In this document: positions 26,305-37,341 of the stretch, piece by piece
Layout of the letters: each line of letters starts with the position of its first letter
How positions within the stretch are numbered: the stretch's first letter is position 1
Assembly (NCBI RefSeq): GCF_014266025.1
Contig: NZ_JACMYC010000001.1
Span: forward strand, 248,001 to 312,000
DNA: 64,000 bases
Direction of reading: 5' to 3'
Source: Nocardioides deserti
GTDB taxonomy: Bacteria; Actinomycetota; Actinomycetes; Propionibacteriales; Nocardioidaceae
The notes under the pieces: model-generated
Databases searched by the model: none
Seen by the model: only the letters and a program-made list of their open reading frames with translations
What the model was told of the DNA's origin: nothing
Made by a program: the position numbers and the translations under genes

Positions 26305-26318
26305 TCTTGATATCAAGA
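26305..26318. promoter_or_regulatory. 14-bp perfect palindrome upstream of aconitase (candidate operator)
   Basis: TCTTGATATCAAGA is perfectly self-complementary and A+T-rich against a very GC-rich background. It lies 131 bp before the aconitase start, where a transcription factor could control the gene. The regulator is not identifiable from sequence. Confidence 0.5.
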
Positions 26319-26448
26319 GAGTTCGGTCGACCAGCTGCAGAGGTTAGGGCTGCCTTCCTTCCGTCGCCCACCAGCGCAACGGCAAGATGGCGAGGAGCCG
26401 ACCGCACCATCGATCAAGCACCACCGGACGTCACGAGGAGAGTTGGCA

Positions 26449-29310
<2,862 letters not shown>

Positions 29311-29328
29311 TCCGCTCCCGCACCGTCC

Positions 29329-29365
29329 GGACGGCCCGTCACCCCTCGGGGGTGGCGGGCCGTCC
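29329..29365 (+). terminator. Intrinsic terminator after acnA
   Basis: A 17-bp stem (29329-29345 with 29349-29365, one G-T wobble) with a 3-nt loop, followed by a pyrimidine-rich tail with several T residues (GTCTGTTCCCTTCTTC). Confidence 0.85.
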
Positions 29366-29448
29366 GTCTGTTCCCTTCTTCGTCCTCGACCCCTCGCTCG
29401 GGGTTGCTCGGTGCGTGGAAGGGGATGACGAGGCAGGAGAGGAACCCG

Positions 29449-30768
29449 ATGAGCACCTTGCGCGACCGCCTGGCCGACCTGGCCGCCGACGCCGGACCGG
29501 GCGACGGTCCCGGGGTACCCCCGGCGACGCTGTGGGAGCGCGGCGTACGTCGTGCACGGCTGCGTCGCGCGGCATCGGGGGCTGCCGTGGCGGCCGCCGT
29601 CGTGCTCGTGACGGCCGGGCTTGCCTTGCGCACCGACCCGCCAGCGCCGCTCCCGGCCGACGTGCCCTTCGAGCGGTTGCACCTCCCCGAGCAGGTCCGG
29701 CCGCCGGGGACGTGGTCCGACGCGGAGAACCCGGCCGGGCCACTGGCCGCCGTCGGACTCTTCCTGCGCACCGAGCCGGAGGGCCTGTTCGGCGAACGGA
29801 CGCCGCTGGAGGTCTTCGGGGTCTCGGCCGTCGACGGCCGAGCCGGGTGGATCGACCTGCCGGGCGTGACCGTGGAGTCGCAGGGGCTGGTCGGGTGGTT
29901 CGCGCTGTCGCCCAACGGACGCTGGATCGGCTGGACCCGGCACGATGAGCCGCGGCGCCCCGGGGCGCAGGCCCCACAGGCCGGGTGGTCGGTCCTGGAC
30001 ACGACAACCGGCGAGGTCCGCGAGCTGGCCGACCCGCGCGCCCGCCGGGTGGTCGACGCGACCGACCTCGCGTTCTCCGGGGACTCCCGGTACCTGCTCA
30101 CGAGCTACGAGACGCGCAGCGGCGGCGGGGACCGGCGCCACAGGTTCGTGGCCGTCGACGTCCGCACCGGTGAGCGGACGGTCGTCGAGGGGCCGGGGGA
30201 GAAGTGGGTGCCCTCGTTCGGCACGGCACCGTCGGACGTCGTCTGGTCCCGCGGCCGGAAAGTCCACCGGCTCGACCCGCTCACCGGGGAACGGCGCACC
30301 TCCGCGTTCCCGCAGTCGGTCGTCGTCGCCTCGTGGGGGCCGGACGACCGCGCGTTCGCTTATGTCGGGCGGCGAGCGGGTCCCGACGAGCCCGGACGCT
30401 GGCGGCTCTACGCCGGCCGCTCGGTCGCCGAGGCGCGCGACCGGGCGCTGCCGCTCGGCACCCAACCGGGGCAGATCCTCGGCTGGCGCGACGCTCGGCA
30501 CGTGGTCGTCGGCCACTGGCGCACCACGGTGCGGGTTGTCGACGTCGTCACGGGCGAGACCGAGACCGTCGACCTCGACGGCGGGGCGGCGAAGTACAAC
30601 GCGCCGTTGCTCGCCGGCGACCTCTGGCAGAACCCGCTCGTCCCTGCGGTGGACCAACCGGGCGGCAGCGACCCGCGGCGGCCGTACCTGGTGGGCGGCG
30701 CAGCCGTGGGTGCCGTCGCGGTGGTGGGTCTCCTCTGGACGAGGAGGCGGCGACGTGTCCAGGGCTGA
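29449..30768 (+). CDS. Membrane beta-propeller protein coupled to a sigma factor
   Basis: A 439-residue protein: a cytoplasmic N-terminus of about 42 residues (LRDRLADLAADA ... ATLWERGVRRARLRRA), a transmembrane helix (about residues 43-62), an extracytoplasmic propeller-like domain with repeats such as WFALSPNGRWIGWTR and DLAFSGDSRYLLTSY, then a second helix (YLVGGAAVGAVAVVGLLW) and a basic tail. It overlaps the sigma-factor gene by 14 bp. By position and topology it could be a membrane anti-sigma or sensor protein; no zinc-binding anti-sigma motif is present. ATG 29449 has an AGGAGAGGA ribosome site. Confidence 0.85.
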   Translation: MSTLRDRLADLAADAGPGDGPGVPPATLWERGVRRARLRRAASGAAVAAAVVLVTAGLALRTDPPAPLPADVPFERLHLPEQVRPPGTWSDAENPAGPLAAVGLFLRTEPEGLFGERTPLEVFGVSAVDGRAGWIDLPGVTVESQGLVGWFALSPNGRWIGWTRHDEPRRPGAQAPQAGWSVLDTTTGEVRELADPRARRVVDATDLAFSGDSRYLLTSYETRSGGGDRRHRFVAVDVRTGERTVVEGPGEKWVPSFGTAPSDVVWSRGRKVHRLDPLTGERRTSAFPQSVVVASWGPDDRAFAYVGRRAGPDEPGRWRLYAGRSVAEARDRALPLGTQPGQILGWRDARHVVVGHWRTTVRVVDVVTGETETVDLDGGAAKYNAPLLAGDLWQNPLVPAVDQPGGSDPRRPYLVGGAAVGAVAVVGLLWTRRRRRVQG

Positions 30769-31267
30769 GCGTGACCGCGAGGGGTTCGAGCAGTTCGTCG
30801 GCGCGCGGCGCGCGGCGCTGCTGCGCACGGCGTACCTCCTCACCGGCGACCACGACGACGCCGAGGACCTCGTCCAGGTCGCGCTGGTCAAGGTGGTCCC
30901 GCACTGGGACCGGATCGCCGACCGGCCCGAGCCCTACGTGCGCCGCGTGCTCGCCCGCGAGAGCGTCTCGCGGTGGCGCCGTCGGCGGTGGCGGGAGGTC
31001 AGCACGGCCGAACCGCCCGAGACCCGCGCCGCCGGGGACGGGACGGGGGAGGCCTCCGACCGCGACCTGCTGCGGGCCGCGCTGGCGGCGCTCCCGCCGC
31101 GGCAGCGGGCGGTGATCGTGCTGCGCTACTACGAGGACCTCACCGAGCGGCAGACCGCGGACGTGCTCGGGATCGCGGTCGGCACGGTCAAGTCGCAGGC
31201 CCGGGAGGGACTCGCCCGGTTGCGGACGCTCGTGCCGGAGGCCGAGGTGGTGGCCACTACCGTGTGA
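30755..31267 (+). CDS. SigE-family ECF RNA polymerase sigma factor
   Basis: A 170-residue group-4 sigma factor. Region 2 contains LLRTAYLLTGDHDDAEDLVQVALVKV near the start (residues about 22-47); region 4 contains LPPRQRAVIVLRYYEDL and the helix-turn-helix ERQTADVLGIAVGTVKSQ. This matches the actinobacterial SigE/SACE_1649 group. GTG 30755 has GAGGAGG upstream, inside the propeller gene, so translation is coupled to it. The unusual partner order (membrane protein first) and the absence of a ZAS anti-sigma gene suggest the propeller protein is its regulator. Confidence 0.93.
   Translation: MSRAERDREGFEQFVGARRAALLRTAYLLTGDHDDAEDLVQVALVKVVPHWDRIADRPEPYVRRVLARESVSRWRRRRWREVSTAEPPETRAAGDGTGEASDRDLLRAALAALPPRQRAVIVLRYYEDLTERQTADVLGIAVGTVKSQAREGLARLRTLVPEAEVVATTV
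31258..31263 (+). promoter_or_regulatory. Leaderless-type -10 box of the thiamine-binding family gene
   Basis: TACCGT, 7 bp before the ATG at 31271, lies within the last codons of the sigma-factor gene. Confidence 0.55.
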
Positions 31268-31270
31268 CGC

Positions 31271-31573
31271 ATGATCGTGGCGTTCAGCATCAGCCCGACC
31301 ACCGGTGACGAGACCGGCGGTGTCTCCGAGGCGGTCGCGGCCGCGGTGCGGGTGGTCCGCGAGTCCGGGCTGCCGAACGAGACCAACGCGATGTTCACCA
31401 ACATCGAGGGCGAATGGGACGAGGTCATGGCGGTCGTGAAGAAGGCCGTCGACGTCGTCGCCGAGGTGTCCCCGCGGGTCGGCCTGGTGCTCAAGGCCGA
31501 CATCCGGCCCGGGTACGACGGCCAGCTGACCGCCAAGGTCGAGCGGGTCGAGCGCGCGCTCGAGCAGTCGTGA
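31271..31573 (+). CDS. MTH1187/YkoF-type thiamine-binding family protein
   Basis: A 100-residue ferredoxin-like-fold protein (DUF77/MTH1187 family): the N-terminal strand IVAFSISPTT, the segment GLPNETNAMFTNIEGEWDEV, and the C-terminal KADIRPGYDGQLTAKV. Family members bind thiamine-related ligands, with a proposed carrier or sensor role. ATG 31271 lies 4 bp after the sigma gene but has its own -10 box. Its stop overlaps the DUF3105 start. Confidence 0.88.
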   Translation: MIVAFSISPTTGDETGGVSEAVAAAVRVVRESGLPNETNAMFTNIEGEWDEVMAVVKKAVDVVAEVSPRVGLVLKADIRPGYDGQLTAKVERVERALEQS

Positions 31574-32256
31574 GCGACGTACCGCCGCCTCCGCCCTCGG
31601 TCCCTCCGCCGCCGGCACCCCCGCCCCCGCCCCCGGGCCCGCCGGCGCCCCCGGCTCCGCAGCGTGACCGGTTCAGCGTGCTGGTCCTCGCCGGGCTGGC
31701 CGCGTGCGCGGTGCTGCTGGTGGCGATCGGTGTGCCCGTGGCGGTCAGCCAGGTGCGGGCGGACGACGCCGCCCGGGTCGAGCGGAACCTCGACGAGGTG
31801 CAGGTCTTCGCCGACCTGAGCACCGACCACACCGACGGCGACGTGGACTACCCGCAGGTGCCGCCGGCCGGCGGGCCGCACCACCCGCGGTGGCTCGAGT
31901 GCGGGGTCTACGAGGAGCCGGTGCGCGAGGAGAACGCCGTGCACGACCTCGAGCACGGCACGGTGTGGATCACCTACGACCCGGACCTGCCCGCCGAGGA
32001 CGTCGCGTCCCTGGCCGAGCAGCTGCCCGCCAACGGCATCCTGTCGCCGTACCCCGGCCTGCCCGCCCCCGTCGTCGTCACCGTCTGGGGCCACCAGCTG
32101 CGGCTCGTCGGCGCGGACGACCCCCGGCTCGGGCTGTTCGTCGAGCAGCTCGGCGGCGGCCGCTCCGCGCCCGAGCCGTTCGCCTCCTGCGCCGGCGGCG
32201 TGCCCGACCCGCAGGGCGGCGTCGAGCCCGAGCGGGGCCCCGGCACGACGGTGTAA
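31570..32256 (+). CDS. DUF3105 membrane protein with poly-proline N-terminus
   Basis: A 228-residue protein. The first 32 residues are mostly proline in runs of up to six, cytoplasmic by position. One membrane helix (about residues 37-58) leads to an extracytoplasmic DUF3105 domain with the conserved motifs DYPQVPPAGGPHHPRWLECG (ending at the Cys), VHDLEHGTVWITYDP and PVVVTVWGHQLRL. Function unknown; the conserved His/Cys residues suggest metal binding. GTG overlaps the previous stop. The proline runs would probably need EF-P for efficient translation. Confidence 0.9.
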   Translation: MSDVPPPPPSVPPPPAPPPPPPGPPAPPAPQRDRFSVLVLAGLAACAVLLVAIGVPVAVSQVRADDAARVERNLDEVQVFADLSTDHTDGDVDYPQVPPAGGPHHPRWLECGVYEEPVREENAVHDLEHGTVWITYDPDLPAEDVASLAEQLPANGILSPYPGLPAPVVVTVWGHQLRLVGADDPRLGLFVEQLGGGRSAPEPFASCAGGVPDPQGGVEPERGPGTTV

Positions 32257-32285
32257 CCCCCGCGGGGGCCGGGCACGGGAGGACC

Positions 32286-32690
32286 ATGGACTCCGAGACC
32301 AGGGACTACCGCACCGGCGGCGAGGACACCGTCCTGGACCTCACCCGCGACTGCGCCGACTACGTCAGCGGTCGCGGCGACGGCCTGCTCCACCTCTTCG
32401 TGCCGCACGCGACCGCCGGACTGGCGATCCTCGAGACCGGCTCCGGCAGCGACGACGACCTGCTCGCCGCCCTCGGCGACCTGCTGCCCGCCGACGACCG
32501 CTGGCGCCACCGCCACGGCACCCCCGGCCACGGCCGCTCCCACGTCATGCCGGCCCTCGTGCCGCCGTACGCCACCGTCCCCGTCCTCGACGGCTCGCTC
32601 GCTCTCGGTACTTGGCAGAGCATCTGCCTCGTCGACCTCAACGTCGACAACCACGACCGCACCGTGCGGTTCTCCTTCCTCGCGGGCTGA
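32286..32690 (+). CDS. YjbQ family protein (UPF0047)
   Basis: A 134-residue soluble protein of the YjbQ family, whose members show weak thiamine-phosphate synthase activity in vivo. Seen: LLHLFVPHATAGLAILE, the His-rich loop DRWRHRHGTPGHGRSHVMP, and the C-terminal LGTWQSICLVDLNVDNHDR. The histidines form the family's metal site. ATG 32286 is preceded by GGGAGG. A 12-bp G/C palindrome CCCCCGCGGGGG lies between it and the DUF3105 stop. Confidence 0.9.
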   Translation: MDSETRDYRTGGEDTVLDLTRDCADYVSGRGDGLLHLFVPHATAGLAILETGSGSDDDLLAALGDLLPADDRWRHRHGTPGHGRSHVMPALVPPYATVPVLDGSLALGTWQSICLVDLNVDNHDRTVRFSFLAG

Positions 32691-32721
32691 CTCCCGGCTG
32701 CTCGACCAGCGGTGGCCGGGC

Positions 32722-32727
32722 TAGGTT
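32722..32727 (+). promoter_or_regulatory. Leaderless-type -10 box of the Nudix gene
   Basis: TAGGTT, 6 bp before the ATG at 32734. Confidence 0.6.
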
Positions 32728-32733
32728 CGCCAC

Positions 32734-33168
32734 ATGCATGAGCCGACCAGATTCGCCTGCGCGCTGCTCGTCGACCGCCGGGGATGGGTGCTGCTGCAGG
32801 AGCGGGACGAGCACGCGGTGATCGACCCGGAGACGTGGGGGATGCCGGGCGGTCACGTGGAGGACGGCGAGGGGTTCGAGGAGGCGGCGTACCGCGAGCT
32901 GGCCGAGGAGACCGGCGTCCGGCTCGAGCGGGGTGACCTGCAGTTCTGGCGGGAGGTCCCGACCGAGCACGCGTCGTACGGCGTGGGCTCGATGCACGTG
33001 TACGTCGGCGCCGTCGACCTCACCGACGCCGACATCACCTGCGGCGAGGGCCGGCAGATGGTCTTCGTCGACCCGGCGCGGGTGCCGACCCTCGAGCTGA
33101 CCGGCTCGGCGGCCGACGCCCTCCCGGCGTTCCTCGACAGCGAGATGTACAGCACCATGGCCCCATGA
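32734..33168 (+). CDS. Nudix hydrolase
   Basis: A 144-residue Nudix protein that cleaves a nucleoside-diphosphate-X type substrate using a metal. The Nudix box reads GHVEDGEGFEEAAYREL followed by AEETG, with the conserved Gly, Glu, Arg-Glu and Glu-Glu residues. The substrate is unknown; the short length and LLQERDEHA strand suit an 8-oxo-dGTP or sugar-nucleotide type enzyme. Translation is coupled to the next gene through an ATGA overlap. Confidence 0.93.
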   Translation: MHEPTRFACALLVDRRGWVLLQERDEHAVIDPETWGMPGGHVEDGEGFEEAAYRELAEETGVRLERGDLQFWREVPTEHASYGVGSMHVYVGAVDLTDADITCGEGRQMVFVDPARVPTLELTGSAADALPAFLDSEMYSTMAP

Positions 33169-34106
33169 CCACCGCGCGCACCACGGACCTGACCGTCGTC
33201 CCCGTCCCGGCCCACGGCGCCGAGGACGTCGTCGTCGCCACCTCCGGCCCCGACGAGGGCTGTGTGTTCACCGGCACCGAGGACGGCAGCGTCTTCCGGG
33301 TCTCGCACGACGGCGCGAAGGTGGACCGGGTCGCCCACACCGGCGGCCGCCCCCTCGGCATCGAGATCGACGCCGACGGCCGGCTGCTGGTGTGCGACGC
33401 CAAGCGCGGCGTGCTCCGGATCGACACGGCGACCGGCGGCATCGAGACCGTCACCGACCGGGTGGGCGGGCAGCCGATGGTCTTCTGCAACAACGCGGCG
33501 ATCGCGAGCGACGGCACCGTGTGGTTCTCCGACTCCTCCCAGCGCTACGGGATCGAGCGGTGGAAGGACGACTTCATCCAGGTCACCCGTTCGGGCCGGC
33601 TGATGCGGATGGACCCCGACGGCACGGTGACCGTCGTCCTCGACGGGCTCGCCTTCGCCAACGGCGTCGCGCTGAGCAAGGACGAGGACTTCGTCTGCGT
33701 CGCCGAGACCGGCGGCCGCACCGTCGTCCGTCGCTGGCTGACCGGCGACCGCGCCGGCATGCGCGACCTGCTCTGCTCGAACCTCCCGGGCTACCCCGAC
33801 AACATCGCCCGCGGCAGCGACGGCCTGATCTGGGTGACGATCGCCAGCCCGCGCGACCCGGTGGTCGAGCGGCTCCAGGGCGCGCCGTTGAAGGTGCGCA
33901 AGCTGGTCACGCGGATCCCGCAGAAGCTGCAGCCGCAGCCCGCGCGCACCGTCCGCGTCCAGGCGTACGACGACGAGGGCCGGCTCGTCCACGACCTCGA
34001 CCTGCCGGGCGAGCGGTACCACATGGTGACCGGCGTCCGGGAGCACGACGGTCGCGTCTGGATGGGCAGCCTCCACGAGCCGGCGATCGCGGCCCACGAC
34101 CTGTGA
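33165..34106 (+). CDS. SMP-30/strictosidine-synthase-like beta-propeller hydrolase
   Basis: A 313-residue propeller enzyme of the SMP-30/gluconolactonase/strictosidine-synthase clan. Motifs: RPLGIEIDADGRLLVCDAKR, VWFSDSSQRYGI, FANGVALSKDEDFVCVAET and LPGYPDNIARGSDGLIWV. These conserved Asn/Asp loops bind a divalent metal in the family. Likely a lactone or ester hydrolase; the substrate is not clear. Unlike the two membrane propellers in this window it has no signal or membrane segment. Co-translated with the Nudix gene. Confidence 0.9.
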   Translation: MTTARTTDLTVVPVPAHGAEDVVVATSGPDEGCVFTGTEDGSVFRVSHDGAKVDRVAHTGGRPLGIEIDADGRLLVCDAKRGVLRIDTATGGIETVTDRVGGQPMVFCNNAAIASDGTVWFSDSSQRYGIERWKDDFIQVTRSGRLMRMDPDGTVTVVLDGLAFANGVALSKDEDFVCVAETGGRTVVRRWLTGDRAGMRDLLCSNLPGYPDNIARGSDGLIWVTIASPRDPVVERLQGAPLKVRKLVTRIPQKLQPQPARTVRVQAYDDEGRLVHDLDLPGERYHMVTGVREHDGRVWMGSLHEPAIAAHDL

Positions 34107-34111
34107 CCTCC

Positions 34112-34117
34112 TAGACT
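34112..34117 (+). promoter_or_regulatory. Leaderless-type -10 box of dxs
   Basis: TAGACT, 7 bp before the ATG at 34125. Confidence 0.65.
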
Positions 34118-34124
34118 CGGGGGC

Positions 34125-36038
34125 ATGTCGCTCCTCGACTCGATCGCCGGTCCACGGGACGTCCAGGCCCTGGCGCCCGACCAGCTCGAGGGCCTGGCCG
34201 CCGAGATCCGCGACCTCCTCGTGCAGACCTGCTCGCGCATCGGCGGGCACCTCGGCCCCAACCTCGGCGTCGTCGAGCTGACCATCGCCCTGCACCGCGT
34301 CTTCGACAGCCCGCGCGACCGGATCGTCCTCGACACCGGCCACCAGTCCTACGTCCACAAGATCCTCACCGGGCGCGGCGGCCAGTTCGACGGCCTGCGC
34401 AAGGAGGGCGGCCTGTCGGGCTACCCGAGCCAGGACGAGTCCCCGCACGACATCGTCGAGAACTCCCACGCCTCGACCGCGCTGTCGTACGCCGACGGGC
34501 TGGCCAAGGCCTACGCGATCCGCGGCGAGGACCGCCACACCGTCGCGGTCATCGGCGACGGCGCTCTCACCGGCGGCATGGCCTGGGAGGCGCTCAACAA
34601 CATCGCGATCGCCAAGGACAGCCGGCTGGTCATCGTCGTCAACGACAACGGCCGCTCCTACACGCCGACCATCGGCGGCCTGGCGAACGCGCTCACCACG
34701 CTGCGCACCAACCCGCGCTACGAGCAGGTCCTCGACCTGGTCAAGAAGCGCCTCAACGCCGTCCCCGGCGTCGGCCCCGCGGCGTACGACGCCCTCCACG
34801 CGATGAAGAAGGGCCTCAAGGACGCGCTCGCCCCGCAGGGCCTCTTCGAGGACCTCGGCCTGAAGTACGTCGGCCCGGTCGACGGCCACGACCTCGTCGC
34901 CATGGAGGCCGCGCTGGAGCGGGCCAAGCGGTTCGGCGGCCCGGTCATCGTGCACGCGCTGACCCGCAAAGGCTTCGGGTACGACGCCGCCGAGCGGCAC
35001 GAGGCCGACCAGTTCCACTCCCCGCAGCCCTTCGACATCGAGACCGGCGAGGAGAAGGCCCGCGGCCGGATCTGGACCGACGTCTTCTCCGACGAGATCG
35101 TCCACATCGGCCAGCGCCGCAAGGACGTCGTCGCGATCACCGCCGCGATGATGCACCCGGTCGGGCTCGACCACTTCCAGAAGCGCTTCCCCGAGCGCAC
35201 CTTCGACGTCGGCATCGCCGAGCAGCACGCCGCGACGTCGGCGGCCGGGCTCGCGATGGGCGGGCTGCACCCGGTGGTCGCGGTCTACGCGACGTTCCTC
35301 AACCGCGCCTTCGACCAGGTGCTCATGGACTGCGCGCTGCACCGCACCGGCGTGACCTTCGTGCTCGATCGCGCCGGCGTGACCGGCGACGACGGCGCCT
35401 CGCACAACGGCATGTGGGACATGTCGGTGCTCCAGGTGGTGCCCGGCCTGCGCCTGGCCGCACCTCGCGACGCCGCCCGGCTGCGCGAGCTGCTCAACGA
35501 GGCCGTCGAGGTCGAGGACGCCCCGACCGTGGTCCGGTTCCCCAAGGGCCCGCCGCCCGCGGACGTCGAGGCGGTCGGCAAGGCCGGCGGCGCCGACGTG
35601 CTGGTCCGCAACGGCACCAAGGACGTGCTCGTCGTGGCCGTCGGCTCGATGAACGAGGTCGCGCTCGGCGTCGCCGACCGGCTCGTCGCCCAGGGGATCG
35701 GCGTCACCGTCGTCGACCCGCGCTGGGTCAAGCCGGTCGACCCCGCGGTCGTCGAGCTCGCCCGCGAGCACCGGCTGGTCGTCTCGGTCGAGGACAACGG
35801 CGTGGTCGGCGGCTGCGGCTCGGTGCTGCTCCAGACCCTCGTCGAGGCCGGCGTGACCACCCCGGTCCGGCTGCGCGGCATCCCGCAGGAGTTCCTCCAG
35901 CACGCCAAGCGCGCCGCGATCCTCGAGCGGATCGGCCTCACGCCGCAGGCGCTCGCCCTCGACATCGTCGAGTACATGACCTCCCTCGACGAAGGTCGTT
36001 TACCCGTCGATGCCGCCCACGCCGACCACCCCGTCTGA
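34125..36038 (+). CDS. dxs: 1-Deoxy-D-xylulose-5-phosphate synthase
   Basis: First enzyme of the MEP isoprenoid pathway: condenses pyruvate and glyceraldehyde-3-phosphate using thiamine diphosphate; the product also feeds thiamine synthesis. The 637-residue protein has the TPP motif [18 protein letters not shown] and the VNDNGRSY loop, the transketolase pyrimidine-binding domain with [18 protein letters not shown], and the [15 protein letters not shown] loop typical of DXS. The C-terminal transketolase domain is complete. A 29-bp overlap with the next gene indicates tight packing. Confidence 0.98.
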   Translation: MSLLDSIAGPRDVQALAPDQLEGLAAEIRDLLVQTCSRIGGHLGPNLGVVELTIALHRVFDSPRDRIVLDTGHQSYVHKILTGRGGQFDGLRKEGGLSGYPSQDESPHDIVENSHASTALSYADGLAKAYAIRGEDRHTVAVIGDGALTGGMAWEALNNIAIAKDSRLVIVVNDNGRSYTPTIGGLANALTTLRTNPRYEQVLDLVKKRLNAVPGVGPAAYDALHAMKKGLKDALAPQGLFEDLGLKYVGPVDGHDLVAMEAALERAKRFGGPVIVHALTRKGFGYDAAERHEADQFHSPQPFDIETGEEKARGRIWTDVFSDEIVHIGQRRKDVVAITAAMMHPVGLDHFQKRFPERTFDVGIAEQHAATSAAGLAMGGLHPVVAVYATFLNRAFDQVLMDCALHRTGVTFVLDRAGVTGDDGASHNGMWDMSVLQVVPGLRLAAPRDAARLRELLNEAVEVEDAPTVVRFPKGPPPADVEAVGKAGGADVLVRNGTKDVLVVAVGSMNEVALGVADRLVAQGIGVTVVDPRWVKPVDPAVVELAREHRLVVSVEDNGVVGGCGSVLLQTLVEAGVTTPVRLRGIPQEFLQHAKRAAILERIGLTPQALALDIVEYMTSLDEGRLPVDAAHADHPV

Positions 36039-37332
36039 CCGACTCCGCCGGAGCCCGCGGGGTGCGGTCAGGGCCCTGCTGGTCGCGCTCCTGGTCTGCC
36101 TGCTGCCCGGGTGCTCGCTCCTCCACCGGAGCGACGACCCGGACGGCGCCGCCCGGGTGGCGGTCGCGCCCGCGCCGGCCGACGTGGTCGTGGCGGTACG
36201 GCGTGCGCTGGACCGCCGCGCCCGGGCGGTGCGCCGCGGGGACCGGCGCACCTTCGCCGCCGGCCTCGCCCGGCGGTCGGCGCGGGTGCGGGCCCAGCAG
36301 CTGACCTGGTTCGACAACCTGGCCCAGCTGCCGCTCGCGGAGCTCCGCTACACCGTCGACCGGCAGAACATCGTGCGTGACGGCGAGGGCTACTGGGTCG
36401 TCGTCGAGCAGTCCATGCAGCTGGCCGGCTACGACGCCGAGCCGGTCGTCACCCACGACCGGTTCCGGTTCCGACCCGCCCCCGGCAACGTCCGACGGAT
36501 GCGGCTCACCTCGGTCACCGACCCGGCCTGGGAGGCCGAGCACGACGTGCGGCCCCAGCCCTGGGACCTCGGCCCGGTCGAGGTGCGCGGTGGGTTCGGC
36601 GTGCTGGGCGTCTTCGACGCCGAGAGCGTTGCCGCCGCGTCCGGGGTGATCGCGTCGGTCGAGCGCGGCATCACCGACGTCTCGGCCGTCCTGCCGCAGG
36701 GCTGGCGCCGCACGGTGGTCGTCTACGCGCTGTCCTCGACGGCGTTCCTCGAGACCATCGACGAGCTGCCCGGGGGCGACCCGGAGCGGCTGGACGGCGT
36801 CGCCTTCCCGGTCGCGGCCGGCCCCGGGCGGGCCGGTGCGGCCGCGACCCGCTTCGCGCTGCACCCGCGGATGCTCACGCGCGCCGGCCCGCAGCGCGAC
36901 CGGCTGGTGCGCCACGAGCTGGTGCACGTCGCGCTCGGCGAGCGCGACGACGACGTACCGGTGTGGCTCAGCGAGGGCATCGCGGAGTACGTCTCGGTCC
37001 GTGCCGTCGACCCCGCCGACCGGGTGGTCGCCGAGGCGGCCCTCGGCCGCGCCCTCGCGGGGATCGACGGGCTGCCGACCCGCGAGTCGTTCACCGCCCC
37101 CGGCGACGAGCCGGTCGTGTCGTACGGCGTGTCCTGGTGGGTCTGCGAGTACGTCGCCCGCTCGTTCGGCGAGGGCGCCCTCTGGGCCCTGCTCGACGCC
37201 CTCGCGGAGGAGGACGCCGACGAGGCCGACGTGCTCCGCCGGACCCTGGGCCTGACCGCCGACCAGCTCGCGAACCGGGCCGCGCGGCTCATGGTCGCCA
37301 CCTTCGTCCCGGGCGTCGAGGCCACCCCATAG
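36010..37332 (+). CDS. Peptidase MA-like lipoprotein
   Basis: A 440-residue exported lipoprotein. An Arg-rich start and hydrophobic core lead to a lipobox LPGC (Cys near residue 35). The mid-region (about residues 60-190) resembles a small beta-rich accessory domain; the second half carries a gluzincin-like site [11 protein letters not shown] (HELVH zinc motif) and [11 protein letters not shown], whose Glu is the expected third ligand. It may be a membrane-anchored peptidase. No earlier or later start keeps a signal peptide, so ATG 36010, overlapping dxs by 29 bp, is used. Its TAG stop forms part of the next gene's -10 box. Confidence 0.85.
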   Translation: MPPTPTTPSDRLRRSPRGAVRALLVALLVCLLPGCSLLHRSDDPDGAARVAVAPAPADVVVAVRRALDRRARAVRRGDRRTFAAGLARRSARVRAQQLTWFDNLAQLPLAELRYTVDRQNIVRDGEGYWVVVEQSMQLAGYDAEPVVTHDRFRFRPAPGNVRRMRLTSVTDPAWEAEHDVRPQPWDLGPVEVRGGFGVLGVFDAESVAAASGVIASVERGITDVSAVLPQGWRRTVVVYALSSTAFLETIDELPGGDPERLDGVAFPVAAGPGRAGAAATRFALHPRMLTRAGPQRDRLVRHELVHVALGERDDDVPVWLSEGIAEYVSVRAVDPADRVVAEAALGRALAGIDGLPTRESFTAPGDEPVVSYGVSWWVCEYVARSFGEGALWALLDALAEEDADEADVLRRTLGLTADQLANRAARLMVATFVPGVEATP

Positions 37333-37335
37333 GCT
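37330..37335 (+). promoter_or_regulatory. Leaderless-type -10 box of the PAC2 gene
   Basis: TAGGCT, 6 bp before the GTG at 37342. Its TAG is also the stop codon of the upstream lipoprotein gene. Confidence 0.6.
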
Positions 37336-37341
37336 GGGCGG

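Noticed and set aside
26443..26445. TTG start for aconitase
   Set aside because: It lies only 2 bp from the GAGGAG ribosome site; the GTG at 26449 has proper spacing.
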